DNA of 64,000 nt from JAFMDF01 sp965277445 (lineage in GTDB: Bacteria > Bacteroidota > Bacteroidia > Chitinophagales > Saprospiraceae), in the NCBI GenBank assembly GCA_965277445.1, contig CBDICY010000050.1, positions 1,054,001 through 1,118,000 of the forward strand, given 5' to 3'. Under the pieces are notes generated by a model. That model worked only from the letters and a program-made list of their open reading frames with translations, did no database searches and was not told where the DNA came from. Positions 28,329-36,599 of the stretch are shown here, piece by piece. Within the stretch, counting starts at the first letter, position 1. Every line of letters starts with the position of its first letter. A program made the position numbers and the translations under genes.

Positions 28329-28943
28329 TTACATTTTTAAGGGCATCAGAATTAAAACGGAATAAAAGCCCAATAAATGAGATAAATTATAGACGGGTAC
28401 CCCATCTAATAATACTAGATTCTGGTCAGGGCTTCCGCCTCTTATATATAAGCCAGTCTGCCCTTCTCCACCAGATTGTACCCCTGGTAATAGTTGCATT
28501 GCCTTCAACACATCAGATTCCCCTAATAAAGTGGGTATTTTTCTTATTTGGTCAATCGGTACTTCAATTTGACTCATCTGGCTAGATTCCTTATTATTTT
28601 CGAGTCGTCCACTAACCACTTCTACTGTTTCTAACTGTAAAGCTGGTTGTAGCTTAACGTCTAATTCAATATCTTTTTGCAAATCTAATTTTACTATTTG
28701 AGGCTCATATCCAACATACGAAAATATTAAAGTCAATGAATCTTTAGGTAAAGTCAAACTATAAAATCCATACAAATTACTTATGGTACCAATTTCTTTA
28801 GTTTGATTACTCGCTATATTTGCACCAATCAGCTCTTCTCCTGAATTCGCATCATTGATGTAACCACTAATAGTGAAATTTTGAGCATATCCATTAAGAA
28901 ACGACAGTAGCATCAATAGCAAAAACGATATTTTTGAAGACAT
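28329..28943 (-). CDS. TonB-dependent receptor, N-terminal part (frameshifted)
   Basis: 204 codons: signal peptide, carboxypeptidase-like regulatory domain (FTISGYINDANSGEELIGAN), then the plug start (IPTLLGESDVLKAMQLLPGV and GGSPDQNLVLLDGVPVYN). It breaks off after LLGFYSV because of a single-base shift, and the remainder lies in the next frame (26584-28326). Together they give an about 785-residue receptor of the type paired with DUF4249 lipoproteins. Confidence 0.85.
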   Translation of the reverse strand: MSSKISFLLLMLLSFLNGYAQNFTISGYINDANSGEELIGANIASNQTKEIGTISNLYGFYSLTLPKDSLTLIFSYVGYEPQIVKLDLQKDIELDVKLQPALQLETVEVVSGRLENNKESSQMSQIEVPIDQIRKIPTLLGESDVLKAMQLLPGVQSGGEGQTGLYIRGGSPDQNLVLLDGVPVYNLSHLLGFYSVLILMPLKM

Positions 28944-29029
28944 AATGGTTATTTTAGATTCGATAAATGAGTAATAGAAAGCTATCTTAATCTTAACATA
29001 GCGTTCTATTTTATCAACTTCGATGAAAA

Positions 29030-29650
29030 CTATTTAGTGACTAAAGTCCTAATATTCCAATTAATACTAGCACCTTGTGTCAAATCTTGAAATGTTCCCC
29101 ATTCCTCAACTTCTGATACAAATACCCAATCTCCATGAGGCCTTCTTGGTCCATCATCACAACCAATAGTTGGATTCTCCCCTGAAACAGTTACTTCTAC
29201 GGATACCCAAATTTCTTCTCCTGAAACTAATAATGATTCTTCTAATTCATGCTCATGCCAAGCGAATGCCTCAATAGGGGCTACTATTTTATTGTCATAT
29301 ATTAGTTCGCCTGGTAAGGAATCTGTTCCTACTTCATAAATCTTTACTTGACAAGCAAGAGGCGTTCCTGCCATATAAAAATTGACTTTTTTTATTACCT
29401 CCCCTATATGTGGTCTCATCATAGGTTTAGTCAATTTAACACCTACTTCATAAACACCTTCTGGAAATAAAGGTGCTGCATAGTTATCTCCATCATAATT
29501 AATAGAATAAGTAGGTTCTATTGCTTCAAGTGTTACAGGCTCGACTTGCTCATTTTCTTTACACCCAAAGTTAATAGCAATAAAAAAAAGTAATAAGAAT
29601 GGTAAAGATTTAGGGTAAACAATAGCTTGCGAAAGATTAATTGCTTTCAT
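29030..29650 (-). CDS. Lipoprotein, possible jelly-roll surface domain
   Basis: 206 residues with lipobox INFGCKE. The rest is beta-rich (KVNFYMAGTPLACQVKIYEV, LVSGEEIWVSVEVTV) and resembles the jelly-roll accessory domains found after Bacteroidota peptidases. It is part of a run of minus-strand envelope genes. No enzyme motif. Confidence 0.65.
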   Translation of the reverse strand: MKAINLSQAIVYPKSLPFLLLFFIAINFGCKENEQVEPVTLEAIEPTYSINYDGDNYAAPLFPEGVYEVGVKLTKPMMRPHIGEVIKKVNFYMAGTPLACQVKIYEVGTDSLPGELIYDNKIVAPIEAFAWHEHELEESLLVSGEEIWVSVEVTVSGENPTIGCDDGPRRPHGDWVFVSEVEEWGTFQDLTQGASINWNIRTLVTK

Positions 29651-29715
29651 GATTATTTGGTTTTAAAGTGATAAAATTAAATTGTTATTTTGTAATGAGT
29701 TGGGTGTTTCTAATC

Positions 29716-30270
29716 TTAGCGTCTTCCACCGCCAAAAACAATCCCTAAGCTTAAATCAAAAGAGGATAAACTTTCTTCCCCAAATTTGGGGATAATATGG
29801 TATTTTAGTGCTGGACGAAACCAGCCTAATTCTGCGCCTATTCTTGGGGCTACTCCGAATTTAGTTCCTAAATTTGTTGAAGTATCGTTATCTACCAAAA
29901 CATGCCTAGCATTATATAAACCAAGTGTTAATCCAGCAAATACTTTCTTCTTTTTTTTCCCATTAATCAAATAATATTCTCCAGTAATTGCAAAATTCTG
30001 TAAACCATAAATACTTTCTATTTCTACTTCATCGCTAGAAGTATCTATTTCATCTTTGTTGACTAGAGCAATTGATTCATATTTGATGCCAAGAGCTATT
30101 TTATCATTGAAATTATATCTCATTTCTAGACCTCCTGACATGCCAATTTTCTGGTTAGAAGTAAATAATCCTGTCATTAATTCTACTTCAAAACTTTTAT
30201 ATGTTTTTGATTGAGAAAAAAGTAAAATATTAACGAGTAAGAAACTCATCGTAAAAATGAATGTTTTCAT
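29716..30270 (-). CDS. Outer membrane beta-barrel-like protein
   Basis: 184 residues. A cleavable signal peptide (FTMSFLLVNILLFSQS) is followed by alternating strands (MRYNFNDKIALGIKYESIAL, GLTLGLYNARHVLV), ending LSLGIVFGGGRR. It resembles small porin-like OMP_b-brl proteins. Function unknown. Confidence 0.65.
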   Translation of the reverse strand: MKTFIFTMSFLLVNILLFSQSKTYKSFEVELMTGLFTSNQKIGMSGGLEMRYNFNDKIALGIKYESIALVNKDEIDTSSDEVEIESIYGLQNFAITGEYYLINGKKKKKVFAGLTLGLYNARHVLVDNDTSTNLGTKFGVAPRIGAELGWFRPALKYHIIPKFGEESLSSFDLSLGIVFGGGRR

Positions 30271-30510
30271 GATTAAATTTTTAGTATTAAAAAAATATTA
30301 CAATGCAAAACTATTCATAAAACCAAAATTAAAATAGGACAAAAATAACTAATTGTACTTATTCAAAAAATGTCATTTTAATTAAAAAATTAAACACAAT
30401 TATTTATTAATCAGCTTGTTACAAAATAAAAAATCTAAATTAATTATATGATAATAAAATTCCATTAAAGAATAGAACTAATTTTATGGCTTTAATATCT
30501 TTAAGCTTAA

Positions 30511-32463
30511 CTACAAATGAAATCTTATCCCTAATCTAAAAGTCGGTTTTCTTTTTTTGATTGGCAAATTCTCAAGAATTTCACCATCGCTTTTAATAGC
30601 AAAAAAATCATTCGTTAAATCATAAACTCCTTTCTCCGTCAATTCTGATAGCGCCCCATCAAAATTCTGACTCTTAATAATCAGTCTTGACTTTTCTTTT
30701 AATGGTAAATTAAAATCCACTCCTAAATTTAACCAAATTCTATTCCTTATCGAATAACTTAAATTTAAAGAAGGTTTCGCTTTAATAAAATAACTACTAA
30801 TTTCAAGTCCTATATTTTGTATATTGAATACATCCTCACCTATTCTCCAATTATAATTTTCTTCACCAAAATCAGTTTTTTCAAGTCGTATGTTAATATT
30901 AGAAGTAGATAAATAAATTCCAGGACGTAAGAGTAGAGGTCGTCCTATTTTTTTTAAAACCATAGTATAACTTCCACCAATTTCATTCTCTCTTAACAAT
31001 CTTTTTTTATCATAATTTTTGTGGGTGCCAATATTTATTGCCCATCTTTTATTTATTTTAAATCCTGTATAGAAGTAACTACTAAATAGTCTTGAAAATC
31101 CTGGGGAATATTTTTCAATTTCAATAGGAATATTTCCTTCTCCCCAGCCATTTATTTGTAAAAGTTGTGCCTGCATAGAAATGGGAAAATACCCAGCTTC
31201 ATATCCAAATTCTAGTTTGGGAATCAATTTATAGAATTCCTTTATTAATTGTTTCTTCTTATTTTTTTCGTTCTCCAACTTCTTATTTATTAAGTTAATT
31301 TCTGAATCTAAAGATTCGTCTTTCTCCAATATTGAATATTCTTTAAAAAAATTAAAATCATTATTTTCTCGCCTTGTAAACACTTCTCCAAATAAAATTC
31401 TTTCCTCTAATGGAATAGGTTTAACATGGTCCACGACTACCTCATTTACAACAAAATCATCTAAAAATATTAATTCTTTTTTCGTTGATTTATCAAGGCC
31501 TTTTCCTTTAAAAGTAGCATATTTAAGATGCCATTTGTCTCCTAATCTTTGAAATCGAATTTTATGACTAATTTCTAAACTTTTATAGGGCGTTCCTAGA
31601 AAACGTAAAGCATTTCTTTTTTTGATGCCCTTCTCATTAAATTGAATATCAGCTCCTTTATAAGCATAAGTCTCACTATCAATGAGTAATTTTCCTTCCA
31701 CAATACCTTTTAATTTTCCATTTTCTGTTGAAAAATGAATTTCATATACTTCTTTGTCTCCATCCAGTAAAATTCTAGTTAGGCTATATTTATAGTGGTC
31801 AAAAAATTTCGGATTGATAAATTCACTTCTCTTTTTTACAAAATCTGTATTTCCTGCTACAAAATGAGACCCTATAAATTCTAAACTACTAATAGAATCT
31901 GCTGCTGGGAAAAAATAAGTTCGTGCTTTATTAATTTTCAACTGTCCTATATCACCTTTATATCCTTTATTATACTTACTCTTTACAAAATCAAGAACAC
32001 CTTCGGATAAATTTAAATAATGGTCAAAGTCATCCTTTGTAATTTCTCTATAATATCCAACTAACTGAGTCGTTTTTTGCGGGTAATTTTTTTCAATATT
32101 CTTATATGCTTTGGTCAGTATATTAAGTGCATTTCCATCTCCGACAACAGCAACTTCATTCAGTATATGTGTTTTGGGATGTAGATAAATAGTGTCAGGA
32201 ATTATATCGCTTGAAGCAAATATTTTTTGTTCAAAACCTATAAAACCTATTATTAAATTTCTTTTTCGGGGCTCTTTTATTTTTAATTTAAAATATCCAT
32301 CCTTGTTAGTAATTGTTCCAATACTTGTCCCTTCTATAACTATATTAGTATAAACAAGAGGCTCTTTTGTGTCTGAATTAGTCACTACCCCCGAAATATT
32401 TATTTGTGCTACTAATTGTATTGAAAAAAAAGAGAATACCACCAAAAAAACACGTACCATCAT
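30511..32463 (-). CDS. Carboxypeptidase-like regulatory domain outer membrane protein
   Basis: About 650 residues. Start set at the ATG at 32463 (a TTG one codon upstream is unlikely). Signal peptide, then a CarboxypepD_reg-like domain (INISGVVTNSDTKEPLVYTN), an alpha/beta middle domain (residues about 110-330), a charged helical linker (NKKLENEKNKKKQLIKEF) and a C-terminal beta-rich region ending FRLGIRFHL, probably a barrel. Such proteins are common in Bacteroidota envelopes and of unknown role. Confidence 0.75.
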   Translation of the reverse strand: MMVRVFLVVFSFFSIQLVAQINISGVVTNSDTKEPLVYTNIVIEGTSIGTITNKDGYFKLKIKEPRKRNLIIGFIGFEQKIFASSDIIPDTIYLHPKTHILNEVAVVGDGNALNILTKAYKNIEKNYPQKTTQLVGYYREITKDDFDHYLNLSEGVLDFVKSKYNKGYKGDIGQLKINKARTYFFPAADSISSLEFIGSHFVAGNTDFVKKRSEFINPKFFDHYKYSLTRILLDGDKEVYEIHFSTENGKLKGIVEGKLLIDSETYAYKGADIQFNEKGIKKRNALRFLGTPYKSLEISHKIRFQRLGDKWHLKYATFKGKGLDKSTKKELIFLDDFVVNEVVVDHVKPIPLEERILFGEVFTRRENNDFNFFKEYSILEKDESLDSEINLINKKLENEKNKKKQLIKEFYKLIPKLEFGYEAGYFPISMQAQLLQINGWGEGNIPIEIEKYSPGFSRLFSSYFYTGFKINKRWAINIGTHKNYDKKRLLRENEIGGSYTMVLKKIGRPLLLRPGIYLSTSNINIRLEKTDFGEENYNWRIGEDVFNIQNIGLEISSYFIKAKPSLNLSYSIRNRIWLNLGVDFNLPLKEKSRLIIKSQNFDGALSELTEKGVYDLTNDFFAIKSDGEILENLPIKKRKPTFRLGIRFHL

Positions 32464-32563
32464 CAACTATTTTAGTTGTTATAAAATTCAGGTTGGGGGT
32501 CTAGAAATAAATTAATTTGGTTTTCATAATTATTAAAGCCAGATAGGCAATCATTAAAATAAA

Positions 32564-33839
32564 GGTTCTTTGACAATTTTTGCAAATTACTGCTTAAAGG
32601 CGAAAACTCTAAATTTGAAATTTTCAAAATTAGTCATGTTAAAAGTGAATCGTTTGACGGTTCTAAGTAAATTATTAGTTCCTTCAACTGCACCGCTTGA
32701 TACCTTAGTTTTAAAATAATTGAGGATGTTTTTTTGGTGACGTTGAAAAAGTGCAATAAATTTATCAAGATACTTGTTTTTCCATTCGGCGGCATAAGCT
32801 AACCAATGGTCTATTTGTTGAACAGCAAAGTCATACGAATAATCTGTATCGAAAATAGACTGCAAGGTATTTCGTAGTTGATAAGCATCTTCTAAATCTG
32901 GTGCTTTATCAAATGCTTTTCGCAAATCTTCTTTGTCTTGCTTGCTAAGATTTTCAGGTCGCTTTGTAAGTTTCCATTTGAGCCTTTTAAAAACTTCTTC
33001 TTCTTTGTCGGTTCGACGAAGTTTTTTGCGCATATTATCTAAAACATCATTTAAATGAGTTGTCCAATGAAAGCGGTCAACATGTATTCGGGCATTAGGA
33101 AAAAGTTCCTGTCCTAAATCTTGGAATGGTCCCCACATGTCAGAACAAAAATCCTCGATTTGTGCACAAAAACTTTCTCCAAGTCCTTGAAAATAAGCAC
33201 GTAAGAAACTTTTATCTCTTTGCTCTAATATATCAATAATTTCATGAGTATCCAAGTTAATCAAGATGACTATGAAGTCTTTGTGCCCTTTTTTGAAAGC
33301 AAATTCGTCAATACCAATACGCTTAATTTTAGACCAATCAATTGATCTTTCAAGCACTTGGTCATAGCAGATTCGTTCTACCGTTTTATGGCACATATCA
33401 ACTATAGCAGCTACTTGTAAATGACTTTGTTTAGCACTCATTTCAAAGATATATTTAGCTTGTCTTTTGGTATAGCTTTTTCCAGAAGAAACGAAGTCAA
33501 AGGATTCACTAAAAGTGCGACCACATTTACACCGATATTGATGAACTTGAATATGTAATATCACTTTTCGACCACTAATATCTAGGTCTCGAACTTGACG
33601 GCGATATTTTGGGGTTTTACTATCGACTAATTGAGCGCAATCTGGGCATATTTCTCCTTCTATTTTTTTTATTTTACAGAAAATATGAATTGCATTTTTT
33701 TTAATAGAAACTTGTTCTACCTCCAAATTTGGAATATTAAGTAGCATTGAATAAAAGCTTAAATCTTGACTCATTTCTCTATTTTTTAGAAGAGAAATTT
33801 AAGCTTTTTTTCCGCTTTTGCAAAAATTGTCAAAGAACC
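32564..33839. mobile_element. Complete ISL3-family insertion sequence
   Basis: Perfect 23-bp terminal inverted repeats (GGTTCTTTGACAATTTTT... at 32564-32586 and its complement ending at 33839) are flanked by a perfect 8-bp target duplication AAAATAAA (32556-32563 and 33840-33847). An 8-bp duplication is characteristic of ISL3. It holds one intact transposase gene, so the element is recent and probably active. It lies at the edge of the GG-peptide region. Confidence 0.95.
32587..33774 (-). CDS. ISL3-family transposase
   Basis: 395 residues. The N-terminal zinc-finger-like region (CPDCAQLV, YRCKCGRTF) is followed by an HTH and the DDE_Tnp_ISL3 catalytic domain with RIGIDEFAFKKGH (first Asp), DMWGPF (second Asp) and the conserved Glu near the C-terminus in KVSSGAVEGTNNLLRTVKR. 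The last about 25 codons reach close to the left terminal repeat. Confidence 0.95.
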   Translation of the reverse strand: MSQDLSFYSMLLNIPNLEVEQVSIKKNAIHIFCKIKKIEGEICPDCAQLVDSKTPKYRRQVRDLDISGRKVILHIQVHQYRCKCGRTFSESFDFVSSGKSYTKRQAKYIFEMSAKQSHLQVAAIVDMCHKTVERICYDQVLERSIDWSKIKRIGIDEFAFKKGHKDFIVILINLDTHEIIDILEQRDKSFLRAYFQGLGESFCAQIEDFCSDMWGPFQDLGQELFPNARIHVDRFHWTTHLNDVLDNMRKKLRRTDKEEEVFKRLKWKLTKRPENLSKQDKEDLRKAFDKAPDLEDAYQLRNTLQSIFDTDYSYDFAVQQIDHWLAYAAEWKNKYLDKFIALFQRHQKNILNYFKTKVSSGAVEGTNNLLRTVKRFTFNMTNFENFKFRVFAFKQ

Positions 33840-33898
33840 AAAATAAATTAATCAGTCATCATTTACTAAACCCCCTACAATTACATAATAGGCATTCC

Positions 33899-34171
33899 TT
33901 ATTTAGGCCAAATTACTGACCCTACAGCTAAAACTCCACTTGCTACCCATGCTCCATTAGCAACTCCTTGAGCAGCATCTGCTGCACCGTCAGCACCAAA
34001 AGCTCCTGCTATTTGTCCTACCGTCCACGCAGTAGCAGCTACACCAACAGCAACCACCCATCCAACAGCACAAAAAACAAAAGCACCTCCTTCTATCTCT
34101 TTCATTTCACTCTTAGAAACTTCTTTAAGACCTTTAACTTCAAAATCATTCATAAATTTTACTGAATTCAT
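33899..34171 (-). CDS. GG-leader precursor peptide A (Gly/Ala-rich, bacteriocin-like)
   Basis: 90 residues. The 29-residue leader ends SKSEMKEIEGG, followed by a 61-residue hydrophobic core rich in Ala, Gly and Val (VGVAATAWTVGQIAGAFGADG). Glycine-zipper composition resembles class II bacteriocins. It is the last gene of a five-gene run of GG precursors on the same strand. A 10-bp inverted repeat (34186-34220) precedes the start. Target or activity not predictable. Confidence 0.8.
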   Translation of the reverse strand: MNSVKFMNDFEVKGLKEVSKSEMKEIEGGAFVFCAVGWVVAVGVAATAWTVGQIAGAFGADGAADAAQGVANGAWVASGVLAVGSVIWPK

Positions 34172-34185
34172 AATAAATTGTTTTT

Positions 34186-34220
34186 ATTCTTGAATAACTT
34201 GGTTTTAAGCATTCAAGAAT
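34186..34220 (-). promoter_or_regulatory. Inverted repeat just upstream of precursor A
   Basis: ATTCTTGAAT (34186-34195) and ATTCAAGAAT (34211-34220) are perfect complements, 15 bases before the start codon. It could be an attenuator, an mRNA stabiliser between precursors or a leftover insertion end. Confidence 0.5.
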
Positions 34221-34301
34221 GGGTTAAGAATAAAAAATAACTAGTTAAAATACTTGTATAATAAGTCAATATCGTTCGTAAAAACTCCTTTAACGATATA
34301 T

Positions 34302-34496
34302 TTAACCATTTTGATAATAGCCAATTTGTTTTTTAATGTAATTAGCAGAAATAATAGGGCCATTTGGGGGAATGTATGGGTAAGGATAATGAATAATAGG
34401 TGCTGTACTTGGAACAGGCGATAAAGTTGGACACAAAACGCCACCACCATTGATTCTTTCTAAATCTAACAATTCAATAGTTTTTAAATTTTTCAT
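34302..34496 (-). CDS. GG-leader precursor peptide B (Pro/Tyr-rich)
   Basis: 64 residues from ATG 34496 (a TTG at 34502 is not needed). The leader MKNLKTIELLDLERINGG is followed by a 46-residue core rich in Pro, Tyr and Ile (IIHYPYPYIPPNG) with one Cys. The leader form (hydrophobic i, i+4 pattern and INGG) matches the other precursors, while the core is unrelated. Confidence 0.8.
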   Translation of the reverse strand: MKNLKTIELLDLERINGGGVLCPTLSPVPSTAPIIHYPYPYIPPNGPIISANYIKKQIGYYQNG

Positions 34497-34568
34497 TTTC
34501 AAAAGTTTTAAATGATTAATAAATTAATTGTATAAAGATTAAAATTTCCAGCTTATTCAACATTCATT

Positions 34569-34703
34569 TTAAAATAGAGCATAAAACAGCTTAGAAATGT
34601 TAAAAAGATTAGCATAAGGGTTTCTATAATCAACGATACAGTTACCGCCAATAAATCCACCATTTATCTCTTGCAAATTTTGTAAAGTAATAATTGTTTT
34701 CAT
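34569..34703 (-). CDS. GG-leader precursor peptide C
   Basis: 44 residues from ATG 34703 to TAA 34569. The leader MKTIITLQNLQEINGG is followed by a 28-residue core (FIGGNCIVDYRNPYANL...) with one Cys. It lies 45 bases downstream of precursor D. Too short for usual gene prediction, but the leader is unmistakably of the same type as its neighbours. Confidence 0.75.
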   Translation of the reverse strand: MKTIITLQNLQEINGGFIGGNCIVDYRNPYANLFNISKLFYALF

Positions 34704-34748
34704 TTTATGGTTTTAAGCTTATTAAAATATAAACGAGTCGTTCTTTCC

Positions 34749-34892
34749 TTAGTTTACTTGTGGAGGTCCTTGACAGCCCCAAATGGTATCGCAAATACCT
34801 TTTAATTTGTCAAAAAAATGCCTAATATCCAATTCGATATTATAGAATCCTCCATTGATAGACATGGCTTCTTTTCGTTTTAAAGTTTTCAT
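34749..34892 (-). CDS. GG-leader precursor peptide D (two Cys)
   Basis: 47 residues from ATG 34892 to TAA 34749. The leader MKTLKRKEAMSINGG is followed by a 32-residue core with two Cys eight residues apart (GICDTIWGCQGPP), which could form a disulfide after export. It lies 52 bases after precursor E. Confidence 0.75.
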   Translation of the reverse strand: MKTLKRKEAMSINGGFYNIELDIRHFFDKLKGICDTIWGCQGPPQVN

Positions 34893-34944
34893 AATTAGTT
34901 TTTTATAAGTTAAGAAATTAATAATTCAATTAAAGTTTGCATCA

Positions 34945-35118
34945 TTATTTAGGAAAAATAATAGGGGCATTCTCAATAGGGTCAGGTCTAGGGTTCAACA
35001 GAATAATTGGGTTCCTTTTCTTAGGTAAAAGAATAGGAATTAATAAGGGGATACAATATATATAAGCGTTATAGCCACCATTAATTACACCTAATTCAGT
35101 TAAAGATAATGTCCTCAT
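34945..35118 (-). CDS. GG-leader precursor peptide E (Pro/Ile-rich)
   Basis: 57 residues from ATG 35118 to TAA 34945. The leader MRTLSLTELGVINGG is followed by a 42-residue core rich in Pro, Ile and Leu (PLLIPILLPKKRNPIILLN). It is the first gene of the five-precursor operon that lies downstream of the tandem promoter array. Confidence 0.78.
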   Translation of the reverse strand: MRTLSLTELGVINGGYNAYIYCIPLLIPILLPKKRNPIILLNPRPDPIENAPIIFPK

Positions 35119-35195
35119 TTTTTGGGTTTAAAAGGTAAAGTATTTCAGGATTCTTCTTTCTAGCTATAGAAAATTCAAATAGTCGTGTATATCAT

Positions 35196-35267
35196 CTAAA
35201 ATGTGTTATTATCAACTTCATCATCAATTTCGTCTATATCTATAATAATCAATTTATTTGTTTCCAT
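35196..35267 (-). CDS. Possible tiny acidic peptide upstream of the precursor operon
   Basis: ATG 35267 opens a 23-codon frame (METNKLIIIDIDEIDDEV...) ending TAG at 35196. It lies between the promoter array and precursor E. No GG motif. It may be a leader peptide or chance. Confidence 0.25.
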   Translation of the reverse strand: METNKLIIIDIDEIDDEVDNNTF

Positions 35268-35379
35268 CTTTATATATTCCTGTTCAATAATCCCACTATT
35301 TGACTATGTAACTATCACGTATTAAAAGTGTTATATCAAAGTATAATCGTTTCTATTTCTTTGTGTTTTTAAGATAGTA

Positions 35380-36207
35380 CAAAATATAAAGTCAATAACT
35401 CTACACTCTTTGGGGTCTTATAAAAATACTACAGAGTGCCTGGGTTCTTTCAAAATTAACAAGAACGTAAAGTATCTTATTTTTTATTTTCATCCCTTTA
35501 CAAAGTTAAAGTAACTTACTCTACTATTTTTAGAGTCTATTTAAATTTTTGGTTCTTTGACAGTTTTTGCCAAATCGAATAGGATGGTTGACCTTCAGTC
35601 AACCTAAAACATTGACTATCAAAAGACTAACGGGTTGACTGAAGGTCAACCATCCGATAAAATGCAAAAATTGTCAAAGAGCCAAATTTTTAATTATTTT
35701 TATTTTTTTAATAGCTACTTTTGTTGCTCTTTATTTCTCTACAAAGGTAGTATTCATCACTCTAATTTCTTTAGAATTGTGTTAAAGTTTACAATTCTTT
35801 TCAAAGTTTTTAGTAACTACTTTCGTTACTTTTTATTACCCTACAAAGGTAAAAGTCGCCACTCTAATTTCTTTGGAGTCCTGTTAAAATTACCAATTCT
35901 TTTCAAAGTTTTCAGCAACTACTTTTGTTACTTTTTATTACCCTACAAAGGTAAAGTTCGTTACTCTAATTTCTTTGGAGTCCTGTTAAAATGCTACAGG
36001 GTAACAAGATTTTTCAGGATTTACAAGATGGGTAAAATATCCAACTCTTTCCTTTTTTATCTCTCAACAAAGATATAAACGCTTACTCTAGTATCTTTGG
36101 AGTTTAGTTAAAGCTTACAATTCTTTTCAAAGTTTTTTAGTAACTACTTTTGCTACTTTTTTAATACCTTACAAAGATAAAATTCATCACTCTATTATTT
36201 GTAGAGT
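35380..36207 (-). promoter_or_regulatory. Tandem array of seven promoter/operator modules
   Basis: Each module has a 19-bp palindrome of form ACTCTA-N7-TAGAGT on the plus strand at 35398, 35518, 35759, 35861, 35963, 36085 and 36189. Exactly 9 bases to its left lies a minus-strand -7 box (for example CAAAGGTA, the complement of TACCTTTG). Six of the seven boxes fit TAnnTTTG exactly; the one at 35381 is weaker. To the right is a conserved GTTAAA. Period is 100-122 bases once the MITE is subtracted. Transcription would run left into precursors E to A. The palindrome sits where the -33 box should be, suggesting an activator or repressor site. Confidence 0.8.
35551..35683. mobile_element. 133-bp MITE with ISL3 ends and 8-bp target duplication
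   Basis: The ends (GGTTCTTTGACAGTTTTTG... and its near-complement ending AAAGAGCC) match the ISL3 element at 32564 with a few changes. It is flanked by a perfect AAATTTTT duplication (35543-35550 and 35684-35691). Internally, perfect 23-bp arms (35582-35604 and 35633-35655, core GGTTGACCTTCAGTCAACC) form a cruciform. It has no gene and could be moved by the ISL3 transposase. It sits inside the promoter array. Confidence 0.92.
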
Positions 36208-36271
36208 TACGTTAAAGTGAGTAAATTGATAGGTAATTATTTTATACAATCACCTATCAATTAAAAGTGCT

Positions 36272-36472
36272 TTAGGAATTGAATGTCACAATATTCATTC
36301 TTACTAAAGGTACAATCTTTTGCAAAATGCCAGGTGTTACCTCATCAATTGGTGGCTCAGGATTCGTAATACCTGGACCAATAGTTAACATCATTGGGTC
36401 TTGCACCGCATTAAAGCCAAAATGTTTACCACCAGCAATTTTTCTTAATTGAGTTACTGCTAAAGTTTTCAT
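36272..36472 (-). CDS. GG-leader precursor peptide F
   Basis: 66 residues. The leader MKTLAVTQLRKIAGG is followed by a 51-residue core (KHFGFNAVQDPMMLTIGPG...) with no Cys. It stands apart from precursors A-E, upstream of the seven-module array, and has its own copy of the palindrome/-7 module at 36547-36582. Confidence 0.78.
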   Translation of the reverse strand: MKTLAVTQLRKIAGGKHFGFNAVQDPMMLTIGPGITNPEPPIDEVTPGILQKIVPLVRMNIVTFNS

Positions 36473-36546
36473 AAAATAATGGTTTTTTCAATGAGCAAAT
36501 GTTTCTTAAAAGCAAGCTGTATCATCGCTTCCTTCTAAATACCTTA

Positions 36547-36582
36547 CATATATATGGGGGCTAACTCTAGTATAATTGGAGT
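36547..36582 (-). promoter_or_regulatory. Eighth promoter/operator module, for precursor F
   Basis: The palindrome ACTCTAGTATAATTGGAGT (36564-36582) is followed, again after exactly 9 bases, by CATATATA (minus strand TATATATG, one change from TAnnTTTG). GTTAAA follows on the right as in the other modules. It lies 75 bases upstream of the F start codon. Confidence 0.75.
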
Positions 36583-36599
36583 TTTGTTAAAAGGGCTAC

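Noticed and set aside
35380..36207. CRISPR array
   Set aside because: The repeated units are not short identical repeats with unique spacers. They are about 100-bp promoter modules, and no cas gene is present.
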